From Amycolatopsis xylanica (GTDB lineage Bacteria > Actinomycetota > Actinomycetes > Mycobacteriales > Pseudonocardiaceae): a stretch of DNA of 64,000 bases. The notes beneath the pieces are model-generated. The model had not been told where the DNA came from and did not search any database. It saw nothing but the letters and a program-made list of their open reading frames with translations. The DNA lies in assembly GCF_900107045.1 (NCBI RefSeq), contig NZ_FNON01000002.1, forward strand, positions 186,001 to 250,000. The letters run 5' to 3'. Both the position numbers and the translations under genes were made by a program. Shown here in pieces: positions 39,689 through 48,438 of the stretch. Position 1 is the first letter of the stretch, and every line of letters starts with the position of its first letter.

Positions 39689-39924
39689 GCTGGCTAGCCT
39701 GCCCTAAGTCGGGAAGAAAGTCCGCATGCGGGGAGACGTTGCCCACACGAGGTGCCTGGCGGGTGAGTTCCACGTAATGCGGATGCGGAGAACGCCGACA
39801 AGATAAGAGACTGTGACCTGGAGTTGAACCGGCGGTGGCGCATGCTGGGACTAATCGCGCATGATCTGCTGTTGGTCGAATGGGGTGCACAGGTTGTTTC
39901 ACCGGGAAGTAAGGGGATTCCGGC

Positions 39925-40722
39925 GTGTATGGATATGACAGCTACATGGCGATCGGCGACAGCTTCACCGAGGGGCTGAACGACGAGCTGCCCGACGGCA
40001 GCATGCGCGGCTGGGCCGACCGGCTGGCGGAGGTGCTCGCGGCGGGGAGGCCCGAGTTCCGGTACGCCAACCTGGCACTGCGCGGGAAGATGCTGGCCGA
40101 GATCATGGACGAGCAGGTCCCGGTCGCGTTGGAGATGAAGCCGGACCTGGTCACCTTGTGCGCGGGCGGCAACGACATCATCGTGCCCGGCGCGGACGTG
40201 GACGCGGTCGCGGCGCGGTTCGAAGCGGGCGTGGCCGAACTGCGCGCGGCGGGGATCCCGGTCGTGATCTTCAACGGCCCGGACACCAAGCAATTGTCCG
40301 TTATGCATGTTCTGCGGGGAAAAGTCGGGATCTACAACGCGCATTTGTGGGCGATCGCGGATCGGCACGGCGCGAAGATGGTCGACCTGTGGGCGATGGC
40401 GCCGCTGCACGACCGCCGCGCCTGGAGCGACGACCGGCTGCACTTCACGCCGGAGGCGCACCGCCGGATAGCGCTGCGCGCGGCCGAGGTGCTCGGCATC
40501 CCGGTCGAGTCGGACTGGCGCGAGCCGTGGCCGGCGAGCGACGAGCCGAGCACCTGGATCACCTCCCGGCGGTCCGACCTCGAATGGACGAAGCTGCACC
40601 TGCTGCCGTGGATCCGCCGCCAGCTGCGTGGCGAGTCGATGGGCGACGGCCTCTCGCCGAAGCACAGCGAGCTCACCCCGCTGCTCCCGGTGGAACTCCG
40701 GCAGGACGCCAACGCGAGCTGA
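39925..40722 (+). CDS. SGNH/GDSL-family hydrolase
   Basis: A 265-residue esterase-like protein: block I YMAIGDSFTEG holds the nucleophile Ser, the block II Gly is in YANLALRGK, block III is CAGGNDI and block V is WSDDRLHFTPEAH with the Asp-x-x-His pair. No signal peptide, so it is probably cytoplasmic. The substrate is unknown. The GTG at 39925 places the GDSF motif at residue 11, which is normal. Followed after 73 bp by the ArfA-like gene. Confidence 0.9.
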   Translation: MYGYDSYMAIGDSFTEGLNDELPDGSMRGWADRLAEVLAAGRPEFRYANLALRGKMLAEIMDEQVPVALEMKPDLVTLCAGGNDIIVPGADVDAVAARFEAGVAELRAAGIPVVIFNGPDTKQLSVMHVLRGKVGIYNAHLWAIADRHGAKMVDLWAMAPLHDRRAWSDDRLHFTPEAHRRIALRAAEVLGIPVESDWREPWPASDEPSTWITSRRSDLEWTKLHLLPWIRRQLRGESMGDGLSPKHSELTPLLPVELRQDANAS

Positions 40723-40795
40723 GAGTTCATCACCAGTCGACGGATGGTGAGCTTTCAGACTCGCGTAGCGGGGTACGGAGTCCTAAGGTCGCTCT

Positions 40796-41509
40796 ATGCC
40801 AGGCGCACGGAGGTGGGTGCTAGTACCGCTGGCGCTCGTCGTCACGGGCGTGCTCGCGGGCGGCCTCACCTTGGCCAAGGGCGGTGACATCGAGAACGAC
40901 CTGGCCGGCCGTTCGCGCACCGCGCTGCAGGCGGCGGGCATCAACGGCGGTCAGGTCACGTTCGACGGCCGTGCGGCCACGCTGAGCGGCTTCCCTGCCG
41001 AGCGGGTGGTCGAGGCGAAGAACATCGTGCGCAACGTCGACGGCGTGAGCGACGTGACGCTCAAGGCCGACCCCGAACCGACGACGCCACCACCGGCGCC
41101 GCCGAGCAGCAGCGAGCCCGCTCCGCCGTCACCGCCCGCGCCGACGTCGAGCACCCCGGTCGACGAGAAGGCCGCGCTGCAGGACGAGATCAACCAGGCG
41201 CTCCAGGCCGAGCCGATCACCTTCGTGCCGGACGAGGCCACCGTCACCGCGGCGGGCCAGCGCGCGGCGAAGAAGATCGCGGAGCTGCTCAAGAAGGCGC
41301 CGCCCGACGCCGAGTTCGAAGTCGGCGGGCACGTCGGCCAGGGACCCGGCGGCGAAAAGGCCGCGCTCAAGCTGTCCCAGGACCGCGCGCGCAACGTCGC
41401 GCGGCTGCTGATCCGGTACGGGATCCCGACGGACCGGATCACCTCCAAGGGTTTCGGCGACACCCAACCCAGTGGCGACGAGCGCCGCGTGGAAATCACG
41501 GTGAGGTGA
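40796..41509 (+). CDS. BON-OmpA protein, ArfA (OmpATb)-like
   Basis: A 237-residue envelope protein. One N-terminal membrane helix (WVLVPLALVVTGVLAGGLTLA) precedes a BON domain (IENDLAGRSRTALQAAGI…VDGVSDVTL), a Pro/Ser-rich linker and a C-terminal OmpA domain (FEVGGHVGQGPGG…LSQDRARNVARLLIRYGIPTDRI, then RRVEITV). The same order occurs in M. tuberculosis ArfA (Rv0899), needed for growth at acid pH. Usual OmpA peptidoglycan-contact residues are only partly kept (ERRVE, GGHVG). The next gene, 3 nt on, encodes a small membrane protein, as in arfABC. Confidence 0.85.
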   Translation: MPGARRWVLVPLALVVTGVLAGGLTLAKGGDIENDLAGRSRTALQAAGINGGQVTFDGRAATLSGFPAERVVEAKNIVRNVDGVSDVTLKADPEPTTPPPAPPSSSEPAPPSPPAPTSSTPVDEKAALQDEINQALQAEPITFVPDEATVTAAGQRAAKKIAELLKKAPPDAEFEVGGHVGQGPGGEKAALKLSQDRARNVARLLIRYGIPTDRITSKGFGDTQPSGDERRVEITVR

Positions 41510-41512
41510 CCC

Positions 41513-41890
41513 ATGCTGTGGCTTTTCGGGCAGATCTGGCTGTGGATGCTGCTTTCGTTCGCGCTGGGCGCCGCCGCGACGGCGCTCGTCCTGCGCCAGA
41601 AGCCCGCGCACCCCGAGCCCGTCTACGAGGAGCCGGCCGAGCCCGAGTACGTGCCCGGCCCGCCGCCGAACCCGTACCTGCTCGACGACGGTGTCGAGGA
41701 GTACCCGCCGCGCGCGCCCGCCGCATGGCCGCCGGAGGACGACCGGCCGGAGCCCGCTCACCTGGAGGGTCAGCTGCCCGCGGTGGAGTGGCCACCTGAA
41801 CGTGAGGCCGATACTCCGGTCGAGGAACCGGCGTGGCCGAGCGCTGAGGACTGGCCCCCGGCCGACCACCGACCGGGGCGAGGGCGCTGA
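41513..41890 (+). CDS. Small membrane protein with acidic Pro-rich tail (ArfB/C-like position)
   Basis: A 125-residue protein with one N-terminal helix (MLWLFGQIWLWMLLSFALGAAATALVL) and a long tail rich in Pro, Glu and Trp (EPVYEEPAEPEYVPGPPPNPYL…). It follows the ArfA-like gene by 3 nt, so it is surely co-translated. I recognise no domain. Its place recalls the small membrane proteins ArfB and ArfC of mycobacteria, but sequence kinship is not established. Confidence 0.8.
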   Translation: MLWLFGQIWLWMLLSFALGAAATALVLRQKPAHPEPVYEEPAEPEYVPGPPPNPYLLDDGVEEYPPRAPAAWPPEDDRPEPAHLEGQLPAVEWPPEREADTPVEEPAWPSAEDWPPADHRPGRGR

Positions 41891-41981
41891 CACCCGCCTG
41901 GTACTTTCGGCTACGGATCGTGAACGTCGCTGTTTCTTCGCGAACTGTTCTTCTACGCCACACAGTGCCAGGGGGATTCGC

Positions 41982-42458
41982 ATGCCGCTTCCGCACTGGA
42001 CCGCGGCGAAAACCTTACCGCCGGGCAGGCACGCGGCCGACCTCGCCGACATCTACGAACGCCTGGTCTTCGACGCGCCGCACCAGAACGAGCGCGAGAT
42101 CCTGTTCAGCGCGCTCAACAGCTATCTCGGTGTCGCCAGGCGGATCATCAACACCGGCCGCGCCTGGGTCGGCGGCGCCTTCGTCACGCGAACGGACCAT
42201 GTGCCGGACGGCTTGGACGTGGTGCTCATCCCGGACGAGTGGGGCGCGCTGAAGCGGCTCGACGGCGCCGGGCGGTCCGCGCTGTACGGGCTGCTGACCC
42301 TGCGCGGGGTCATCGTCGGGCAGCCCGCGATGTATCTCGACCAGGTGCAGCCGGTCGGCGGCATCCTCGACGGGTTCCTCTGCCGCCCCGGCGACGAGGA
42401 CACCTGGGAAGAGGTATGGGCCGAAGGCGACCGCGGATTTCCGGAGCTGATCTGGTGA
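41982..42458 (+). CDS. DUF6932-like protein, possible nucleotidyltransferase fold
   Basis: A 158-residue protein beginning MPLPHWTAAKTLPPGRHAAD. LADIYERLVFDAPHQNEREILFSALNSYL is followed by GRAWVGGAFVTRTDHVPDGLDVVLIPDE. The latter resembles the G-G-S-F-V-T…P-x-D-x-D-V-V active site of Pol-beta-like nucleotidyltransferases, but the Ser is Ala and the first Asp motif is D-G-L-D, so catalysis is doubtful. The start is the ATG at 41982 behind a GGGGGA. Its stop overlaps the next gene's GTG (GTGA). The DUF6932 assignment is from memory of the motif pattern. Confidence 0.6.
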   Translation: MPLPHWTAAKTLPPGRHAADLADIYERLVFDAPHQNEREILFSALNSYLGVARRIINTGRAWVGGAFVTRTDHVPDGLDVVLIPDEWGALKRLDGAGRSALYGLLTLRGVIVGQPAMYLDQVQPVGGILDGFLCRPGDEDTWEEVWAEGDRGFPELIW

Positions 42459-43336
42459 GGAACGAATTCCGGCGCATCGCCGAGGAGATCCCCGGCGGCA
42501 CCTGGCTCGACGACCTGGCGCGCGCGTCCGCGATGGCCGCCAACGCGAAGTTCGAGCGCACCTGCCGCACCCCGATGCTGCGCGTCGCGGTCATCGGCGA
42601 GACGCATATGGACGCCTACACGTTCTCCGACATCAGCCGCGCGCTGCAGGACGCGACGGCCAAGATCGGCCACATCATCCGCAACCCGTCGGGCGAGGTC
42701 ACGATCGTCCAGCCCGCGGACCGCGACAAGGCCCCGCTGATCCAGCGCGGCCAGGCTGGCAACGCGATCTTCTTCGGCTTCCCCGAGCCCGCGCTCGACG
42801 ACGCGCTCATCCACGACGGCCTCGAGACACTGTCCGAGCGCGCGGTGAAGGAACTCTGCGACTTCCTGCCAGCCAACGGTTCCGACGACGGCGCGCTCGA
42901 CGCGGTCCTGCTGCAGCGCGACACCGTGCGCAACGCGGTCAGCGACATCGTCAACGCGGTCACCAAGAACGCGGGCATCGGCCTGCAGCTGTCCCCGACC
43001 TCCGGCGAGGAGGTCACCCGCAGCATGACCACCGAGCAGGCGCGGCTGCTGCACAACAGCCTGCGCGAGTCACGCGAGGCGGTCGGCTACGAGACGGTCA
43101 GCGGACGGCTCGACGGCGTCCGCACGCGCCGCCGGATCTTCTATCTGGAGCGCGAATCCGGCGGCACCATCCAGGGCGCGGTCTCGCCGGACCTGCTCGA
43201 CCAGATCAAGGAGAACCTGGACCGCCCGGTCACCGCGCGGCTGCGCGTGGTCCGCACGACGACCATCGACGGCCGTCGTGGCAGGCCGGTTTTCGAGCTG
43301 CTGGAGATCACTCCCGAAGTCAGTTTGTTCGATTAG
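42455..43336 (+). CDS. Hypothetical protein coupled to the DUF6932-like gene
   Basis: A 293-residue soluble protein with no domain I recognise. It opens with a helical segment (FRRIAEEIPGG…ASAMAANAKFE), has an alpha/beta middle (LRVAVIGETHMDAYTFSDISRAL), a helical block (RDTVRNAVSDIVNAV) and a C-terminal beta-rich part (RLDGVRTRRRIFYLERESGG…RLRVVRTTTIDGRRGRPVFELLEI) that looks like a small barrel or sandwich. The GTG start overlaps the preceding TGA, so the two are one translational unit and probably act together. Confidence 0.8.
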   Translation: MRNEFRRIAEEIPGGTWLDDLARASAMAANAKFERTCRTPMLRVAVIGETHMDAYTFSDISRALQDATAKIGHIIRNPSGEVTIVQPADRDKAPLIQRGQAGNAIFFGFPEPALDDALIHDGLETLSERAVKELCDFLPANGSDDGALDAVLLQRDTVRNAVSDIVNAVTKNAGIGLQLSPTSGEEVTRSMTTEQARLLHNSLRESREAVGYETVSGRLDGVRTRRRIFYLERESGGTIQGAVSPDLLDQIKENLDRPVTARLRVVRTTTIDGRRGRPVFELLEITPEVSLFD

Positions 43337-43415
43337 GTTTCCGGCCACTGGAAGGCCGGTTAATCGTCAACAAAATGGCCCCCTAGCAGCTTGTTAACCA
43401 ACTTTGGGCTGCTTC

Positions 43416-43443
43416 TTGTCATTTCACCCAGATGGATTAGCCT
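43416..43443 (+). promoter_or_regulatory. Candidate vegetative promoter
   Basis: TTGTCA and TAGCCT are 16 bp apart in an AT-richer stretch, about 37 bp before the ATG of the DUF4190/MmpS-like gene. They fit the actinobacterial HrdB pattern loosely; by-eye call only. Confidence 0.35.
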
Positions 43444-43480
43444 CGCCGACGAGACACAATCTCGCGAGGGGACCAAAGCC

Positions 43481-44143
43481 ATGACCACCGAATCGCCCAA
43501 CTACTTCGCGCCCGCTTCGCGCCGTGAGGCCGAGCCGCCGCCCCCGCCGCCCGCCGCCGAGCCAGAGGCCCCGAAGAACGCCTACGGCATCGCCGGACTG
43601 GCCGCGGGCGGGCTCGGCTTGCTGGTCTCGTGGATCCCGATGGTCGGCCTGCTCTGCACGCCCCTCGGGCTGACCGGGCTCGCCCTGTCGTCGCTCGGCC
43701 TGGTGCGCTTCAAGCGCGGCGAGGCGACGAACCGCACGGTCTCACTGGCCGGCGTCGCGGTCTCCGGGCTCGGCATCGTGGTCGCGCTCGTCATGCTGGC
43801 GGTGCTGGGCATCAGCTCGGTCGTCGGCGGCAAGCTCTCCTACCCGGCCGACGCGGACGAGAAGCACCACGTCGAGTTCGTGGTGACGGTGACGACGCCC
43901 GCCCACGTCAACTACGGCGCCCAGGACGAGCTCCAGGAAGACACCATCCCGCCGGGCACCTGGCGCCAGACCGCGTCCTATGACAACGGCGGCTTCCCGC
44001 TCAAGCTCACCCTCGACGCCCCCACCAACGCCGCCGACCGCCTCCTCTGCACGATCCTCGTGGACGGCAAGGTCGTGGCCAGCCTCACCACGGCCGCGAG
44101 CAGCATCAAGGACAACGTTTCCTGCACCGCCCAGGCCAACTGA
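43481..44143 (+). CDS. DUF4190-like membrane protein with MmpS-like C-terminal domain
   Basis: A 220-residue protein. A Pro/Ala/Glu-rich cytoplasmic N-terminus (about 30 residues) is followed by NAYGIAGLAAGGLGLLVSWIPMVGLLCTPLGLTGLALSSLGL and a second long hydrophobic segment, as in DUF4190 proteins. An exported C-terminal domain follows (HHVEFVVTVTTPAHVNYGAQDELQED…RLLCTILVDGKVVASLTTAASS) resembling the MmpS transport-accessory sandwich. No MmpL gene is adjacent. The ATG at 43481 has GAGGGGACC upstream. Confidence 0.8.
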   Translation: MTTESPNYFAPASRREAEPPPPPPAAEPEAPKNAYGIAGLAAGGLGLLVSWIPMVGLLCTPLGLTGLALSSLGLVRFKRGEATNRTVSLAGVAVSGLGIVVALVMLAVLGISSVVGGKLSYPADADEKHHVEFVVTVTTPAHVNYGAQDELQEDTIPPGTWRQTASYDNGGFPLKLTLDAPTNAADRLLCTILVDGKVVASLTTAASSIKDNVSCTAQAN

Positions 44144-44152
44144 CCCCGGTCG

Positions 44153-44209
44153 AAAGCCCGAAAGCCACTTTCGTCAGATAACACCTGACGAAAGTGGCTT
44201 TCGGGCTTT
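44153..44209 (+). terminator. Long perfect hairpin terminator
   Basis: A 25-bp perfect stem (AAAGCCCGAAAGCCACTTTC plus GTCAG) with loop ATAACAC, ending in GGGCTTTA on the plus strand, lies 10 bp after the DUF4190/MmpS-like stop. It works as a likely terminator in either direction. Confidence 0.75.
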
Positions 44210-44250
44210 AGCGGCAGGTTCTTGAGCGCGCAGGAAAGACCAGCCAGCGG

Positions 44251-44308
44251 CCGGTCGGCGTCCCCCCATCAACGCCGACCGGACCGCACGAGCCGCTCCT
44301 GGCGGCTC
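44251..44308. terminator. Two hairpins downstream of the AfsR-like gene
   Basis: CCGGTCGGCGT (44251-44261) pairs with ACGCCGACCGG (44272-44282), and GAGCCGC (44290-44296) with GCGGCTC (44302-44308). They lie about 120-180 bp beyond the stop of the minus-strand regulator and could terminate it. The rest of 44210-44430 shows no ORF. Confidence 0.45.
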
Positions 44309-44430
44309 CACGCGTCACAGCGGAACTCCCGCCCCGGGTTCCGTGGACGCGACACCGGTCCTTGGTTCAGCCCCTCCCCTGAGGCTCGACCGGTGCGCTG
44401 AGGACAGTACGCGTGACACGTCAGTCCGCA

Positions 44431-47217
44431 CTAAGAATCCACTAAGCGTGAGCGGACGACAAGGTCACGTAATTCGGTCCTGACCTCGTCCGCGAGCTGG
44501 GGATTGGCCTGTTCGTAGCGGCCGAGCGCGAGTTCGAGCTGCTCACGGGCCTGGACGTGGTCGCCCTTGGCGCGCAGGGTCCGGCCGAGCGTCAGCCGGG
44601 AGACGCCTTCCTGCAGGGTGAATTGCCTGCTCCGGGTGAGTTCGACCGATTCCCAGGCGTAACGCTCCGCATCGGTCAACTCACCCAATGCCAGATGAAG
44701 CTCGGCGAGGTTGTTCAACGAGACGCCGACGTAGCTGTCGTCGCCGAGCCTGCGGTCGATTTCGAGCGAGGCGAGCTGGTGATCGATCGCCTCGGCGTAC
44801 AACCCGGCCCGTTTCTCGGCTTCGGCGCAGTTGTTGAGCGCCTGGCCGCGCAAGGCGAGGTCGTTGGTGCGCTCGGCCTCCGCCGCGGCGCTGCGCAACC
44901 GTCCAAGCGCTTCGCGGTACCGGCCCTGCAGCGTCAACGCCGAGCCGAGGTGGATGTTCGCCGAGGTCACGAGCCTGCCGTCGCCCAGCGCGGTCGCGAT
45001 CTCCAGCGCGGCCTCGGCGTCGGCGAGGCAGCCTTCCGGCAGCTCGAAGGTCAGCGACATCGCGCAGCGCGAGATCAGCATCCAGCACAGGCCGAGTTCG
45101 TTCCCCGACGCCCGCGCGGCCTGGATCCCGATACCGACGAGCCGCGTCCACTCGTCCCAGAGCGGGCAGACGACCTGATAGGTGTGCGCGACCCTGGCGA
45201 GTTGCCAGACGTCCTCGTGCCGCCCGGCCGCCTCCGCCGCTTCGAGGATCGCGATCAGGTTCGGCCATTCCTTCGCGAACCAGTACTGGGCGTCGTCGAA
45301 ACCGTCGAGGTCGGGAACGCAGTCCGCGGCGATCGACTTGGTGAAGTCCAGCGGGTCGACGATCCGCAGCAGCCTGCGGCGGGCCCGGTCGGCGACGGCC
45401 TTGTAGTAGCGCACCGAGCGGGTGAGCACCTGGTGCCGTTCGGACTCGCTGAGTTCGGTTTCGGCCAGTTCCCGCAGGTACAGCCGCACCAGATCGTGGG
45501 GCGCGAAGACGTCTCGGGCGGTTTCGGTCAGCAGGCTGTGCGCGGCGAGCGTCCGCAGCGTGCGCCTGGCCTCGCGGGTCGTGATGCCACAGAGTGTCGC
45601 CAGCAGGTGCGGGCCCGCCGTCTGGCAGCTGAGCGCCCCGATGAGCCGGAAGCGTTCCGCGAGCTCGGGCGGCAGGCCGCGATAGGACACGTCGAGCGCG
45701 GCCCGCATGCCGAAGTCCTCGACGTCGAGCGCGGCCAGCCTGGTGCGCTCGTTCGCGAGCTCGCCGACCAGCTCGTCGGCGGTCCATTGTGGACTCGCGG
45801 CCAGCCGGGCGCCGACGATCCGCAGCGCCAGCGGGAGATGGCCGCAGAGCTCGGCGAGCCGGTCGTTGACGGGATCGGGCCCGGCGAGCTCTTCGATGAG
45901 CCGCACGGCGTCGTGGGGCGCGAGCGTGCCGAGCGCGCGCAGCCGCGCGGTGTTCGACACGGCGAGCCCGTCGAGCCTGGCCCGGCTCGTCACCAGCGTC
46001 ATCGACCGGGACCCCGGCGGGATCAGCGGCACGACCTGGTCGGCGGTGCGCGCGTCGTCGAGCAGCACCAGCATCCGGCGGCCCGCGATGAGCGAGCGGT
46101 ACAGCGCGATGCGCTCGTGGACCTGCTCGGGCACCTCGGGCGCGGGCACGCCCAGTCCGAGCAGGAACTGCGTCAGCAGATCGGCGGGTTCCAGTGGCGG
46201 ATGCCGGGGATCGAAGCCGCGCAGCGACGCGAACAGGATCCCGTCGGGGAACCGCCGCGAGACCCGATGCGCCCACCAGACGACCAGCGCGCTCTTGCCG
46301 ACGCCCGCGGTGCCGGTGACGACACCGACCGCGCTTTCCCCGGCCTCGGCGCGGCGGAGCAGGTCGTCGAGCCACGCGAGATCCCCGTCGCGCCCGGCGA
46401 GCTTCGGCACGGCGGCTGGCAGCTGCGCCGCGACCGGCGCGGGCATCACCTCGGCGGGCACCGGCGCGGCCAGGTCGTCGTTGAGCACGCGCTCGTGCAG
46501 CTCGCGCAGCTCCGAACCGGGCTCGATGCCGAGCGTGTCGACCACGCGATGCGAAACCCGCTGGTAGAGCTCGAGCGCGTCGCCGCGGCGGCCCGAGTGA
46601 TAGAGCGCGCGCATCAGCTGGGCGACCGTGCGTTCGGCGAACGGGTTGGCCCGCACGATCGGGCTGAGTTCGACGATCAGCGACGAATACCGGCCGAGTT
46701 CGAGGTCGGCGTCGACGCGCGCCCCATGCACGGCGAGCCGGAGTTCCTCCAGTTCGGACGCGCGCACCGAGTCGGGCACGCCGGCGAGCACCGGGCCCTG
46801 CCACAGCGCGTGGGCCTCGGCGAGCAACGCGGCCCGCTGCTCCCCTTCGGCGCGCGTGGCGAGATCGAGCAGGTTGCGCGCGCGATGCGCGTCGACGCTG
46901 TCGGGATCGGCGGCGAGCAGGTAGCCCGGCGAGGCGGTGAGGATCTTGGCGCCGCGGTCGCTGTCGCCCTGGATCGACCGGAGCACCCTGCGGAGATGGG
47001 AGACGTTGCCCTGCACGATCGTCTTGGCGGTCGCGGGCGGATCGTGGCCCCACAGCGCGTCGATGATGTCGTCGAGCGACACGACCCGGTTCACCTCGAG
47101 CGCGAGCAACGCCAGCAGCCCGCGGACACTCGGCCCGCCGATCGGGACGGCGCGATCGCCGTCCAGTAGCCGGACAGGGCCCAGCAGCTGGAAATACGCC
47201 GCGTCCGTGCCCGCCAT
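44431..47217 (-). CDS. AfsR/SARP-family regulator (BTAD, NB-ARC, TPR)
   Basis: A 928-residue transcriptional activator-type protein. It has an OmpR-like DNA-binding domain (about residues 8-95, LLALLALEVNRVVSLDDIIDALWG), a BTAD domain to about 245, and an NB-ARC ATPase with Walker A GTAGVGKSALVVWW and Walker B-like RMLVLLDDARTADQ. A winged-helix segment follows, then a C-terminal TPR-like helical region (NNCAEAEKRAGLYAEAIDHQLASLEIDRRL…). Such proteins act in secondary metabolism and development. The ATG at 47217 has GGGAGGTGG upstream. No biosynthetic cluster is adjacent, so the target is unknown. Confidence 0.92.
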   Translation of the reverse strand: MAGTDAAYFQLLGPVRLLDGDRAVPIGGPSVRGLLALLALEVNRVVSLDDIIDALWGHDPPATAKTIVQGNVSHLRRVLRSIQGDSDRGAKILTASPGYLLAADPDSVDAHRARNLLDLATRAEGEQRAALLAEAHALWQGPVLAGVPDSVRASELEELRLAVHGARVDADLELGRYSSLIVELSPIVRANPFAERTVAQLMRALYHSGRRGDALELYQRVSHRVVDTLGIEPGSELRELHERVLNDDLAAPVPAEVMPAPVAAQLPAAVPKLAGRDGDLAWLDDLLRRAEAGESAVGVVTGTAGVGKSALVVWWAHRVSRRFPDGILFASLRGFDPRHPPLEPADLLTQFLLGLGVPAPEVPEQVHERIALYRSLIAGRRMLVLLDDARTADQVVPLIPPGSRSMTLVTSRARLDGLAVSNTARLRALGTLAPHDAVRLIEELAGPDPVNDRLAELCGHLPLALRIVGARLAASPQWTADELVGELANERTRLAALDVEDFGMRAALDVSYRGLPPELAERFRLIGALSCQTAGPHLLATLCGITTREARRTLRTLAAHSLLTETARDVFAPHDLVRLYLRELAETELSESERHQVLTRSVRYYKAVADRARRRLLRIVDPLDFTKSIAADCVPDLDGFDDAQYWFAKEWPNLIAILEAAEAAGRHEDVWQLARVAHTYQVVCPLWDEWTRLVGIGIQAARASGNELGLCWMLISRCAMSLTFELPEGCLADAEAALEIATALGDGRLVTSANIHLGSALTLQGRYREALGRLRSAAAEAERTNDLALRGQALNNCAEAEKRAGLYAEAIDHQLASLEIDRRLGDDSYVGVSLNNLAELHLALGELTDAERYAWESVELTRSRQFTLQEGVSRLTLGRTLRAKGDHVQAREQLELALGRYEQANPQLADEVRTELRDLVVRSRLVDS

Positions 47218-47315
47218 GCCACCTCCCGATCGCTCTTCAACCGGAGAGGCCAACCTACCGTGAACACAGTTCAAGAAGCACCCGGCGATTGATCTCAACC
47301 GGGCTACAACGCAAC

Positions 47316-47358
47316 ACGACCCCTTACCGTCAGTCCCGATCTGTCGGTAAGGGGTCGT
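47316..47358 (-). terminator. Hairpin terminator after ectD
   Basis: ACGACCCCTTACCG (47316-47329) and CGGTAAGGGGTCGT (47345-47358) form a perfect 14-bp stem. It lies about 155 bp beyond the ectD stop and upstream of the AfsR-like gene, separating the two transcripts. The rest of 47218-47513 shows no gene. Confidence 0.65.
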
Positions 47359-47513
47359 GCGTGGAGATCTGTCAACAACCGTTCGGGTGGGCTCACCCCG
47401 AGCTTGGAACCCTTGCGGTCACCGACAACTTCTTCGCAGACACGGCGTCTGCTCGATGGCGACAAGGTAACAGGGCGCGTTGACGTGGCTACAGCCGACC
47501 CTGCACTAGATTC

Positions 47514-48416
47514 TCATCGCCTCAACGGGGTGAAGTCGCGCCCGGCGATGAAGTCCGGCCGCGGCTTGCCCGCCGCAAAGGGTTGCAGCAGCGCGTTTTC
47601 CACGCTGTTGAACACGAGGAAGATGTTCGAGCGCGGGTACGGGGTGATGTTGTTGCCCGACCCGTGCAGGATGTTGGAGTCGAAGAACAGCGCCGAGCCC
47701 GCTTGCCCGGTGAACTGGTCGATCCCGTGTTCGGCGGCCATCGCCGTGACGTGATCCTCGGACGGCACGCCCGTTTTCTGTTCTTTGAGGGAATTCTTGT
47801 AATTGTCCTCGGGTGTCTCACCCGCGCACTGGATGAACGTGCGCTGCGAGCCGGGCATGACCATCAGCCCGCCGTTGAACGGGTAGTTGTCGGTCAGCGC
47901 GATCGAGCAGCTCACCGCGCGCGGCGACGGCATCCCGTCCTCGGCGTGCCAGGTCTCGAAGTCGGAGTGCCAGTAGAACCCCGCACCCTTGAACCCCGGC
48001 ATGTAGTTGACCCGGGTCTGGTGCAGGTAGACGTCCGAGCCCAGGATCTGCCTGGCCCGGTCGAGCACCCGAGGGTCACGCACGAGTTCGTCGATGATCT
48101 CGCTGAGCCGGTGCACGTCGAAGATCGAGCGCACGCCCCGCGACTGCTTTTCCCTGATCACGCGCTCGTCGGCGTTGAGCGCCGGATCGGCCGAGAGTCT
48201 GACGAGTTCCTGCCAGTAGGCCTGCACCTCGGCCGGGGAGAGCAGGCCCTCCACGATCGAGTAGCCCTTGGCGTCGTGTGAGGCCAGTGTCGCCGCGTCG
48301 ATCGGGCCGTCTGACGCAGCGCCCCACACCGTCGGATCGGTGCGGTCCAGCAGTTCCGGGTTTCCGGGGATTCGGGTGGGGTAGGCATCGGCCACCCCGG
48401 TGTCCATGAGGGTCAA
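47514..48416 (-). CDS. ectD: Ectoine hydroxylase EctD
   Basis: A non-heme Fe(II)/2-oxoglutarate dioxygenase that makes 5-hydroxyectoine. The protein of about 300 residues has the signature stretch FYWHSDFETWHAEDGMPSPR (iron ligands His and Asp of H-x-D), then a distal HGSGNN His and PRSNIFLVFNSVEN with the 2-oxoglutarate Arg. The TTG at 48416 is preferred because AGGAGGAG is 7 nt upstream; the ATG at 48407 is the alternative. Last gene of ectABCD, separated from ectC by a very long hairpin. Confidence 0.96.
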   Translation of the reverse strand: MTLMDTGVADAYPTRIPGNPELLDRTDPTVWGAASDGPIDAATLASHDAKGYSIVEGLLSPAEVQAYWQELVRLSADPALNADERVIREKQSRGVRSIFDVHRLSEIIDELVRDPRVLDRARQILGSDVYLHQTRVNYMPGFKGAGFYWHSDFETWHAEDGMPSPRAVSCSIALTDNYPFNGGLMVMPGSQRTFIQCAGETPEDNYKNSLKEQKTGVPSEDHVTAMAAEHGIDQFTGQAGSALFFDSNILHGSGNNITPYPRSNIFLVFNSVENALLQPFAAGKPRPDFIAGRDFTPLRR

Positions 48417-48438
48417 ACCGGCTCTCCTCCTGGGGGTA

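Noticed and set aside
39689..39924. Hidden gene in the gap before the SGNH hydrolase
   Set aside because: No frame with a ribosome site and plausible codon use is present; only short chance frames.
44557..47169. Plus-strand open frame of 870 codons opposite the AfsR-like regulator
   Set aside because: The minus strand has clear DNA-binding, BTAD, P-loop and TPR motifs; the plus product has none.
44431..47217. Secondary-metabolite cluster around the AfsR-like regulator
   Set aside because: Neighbours are ectoine genes and a DUF4190/MmpS-like protein; no PKS, NRPS, terpene or RiPP genes are present in the window.
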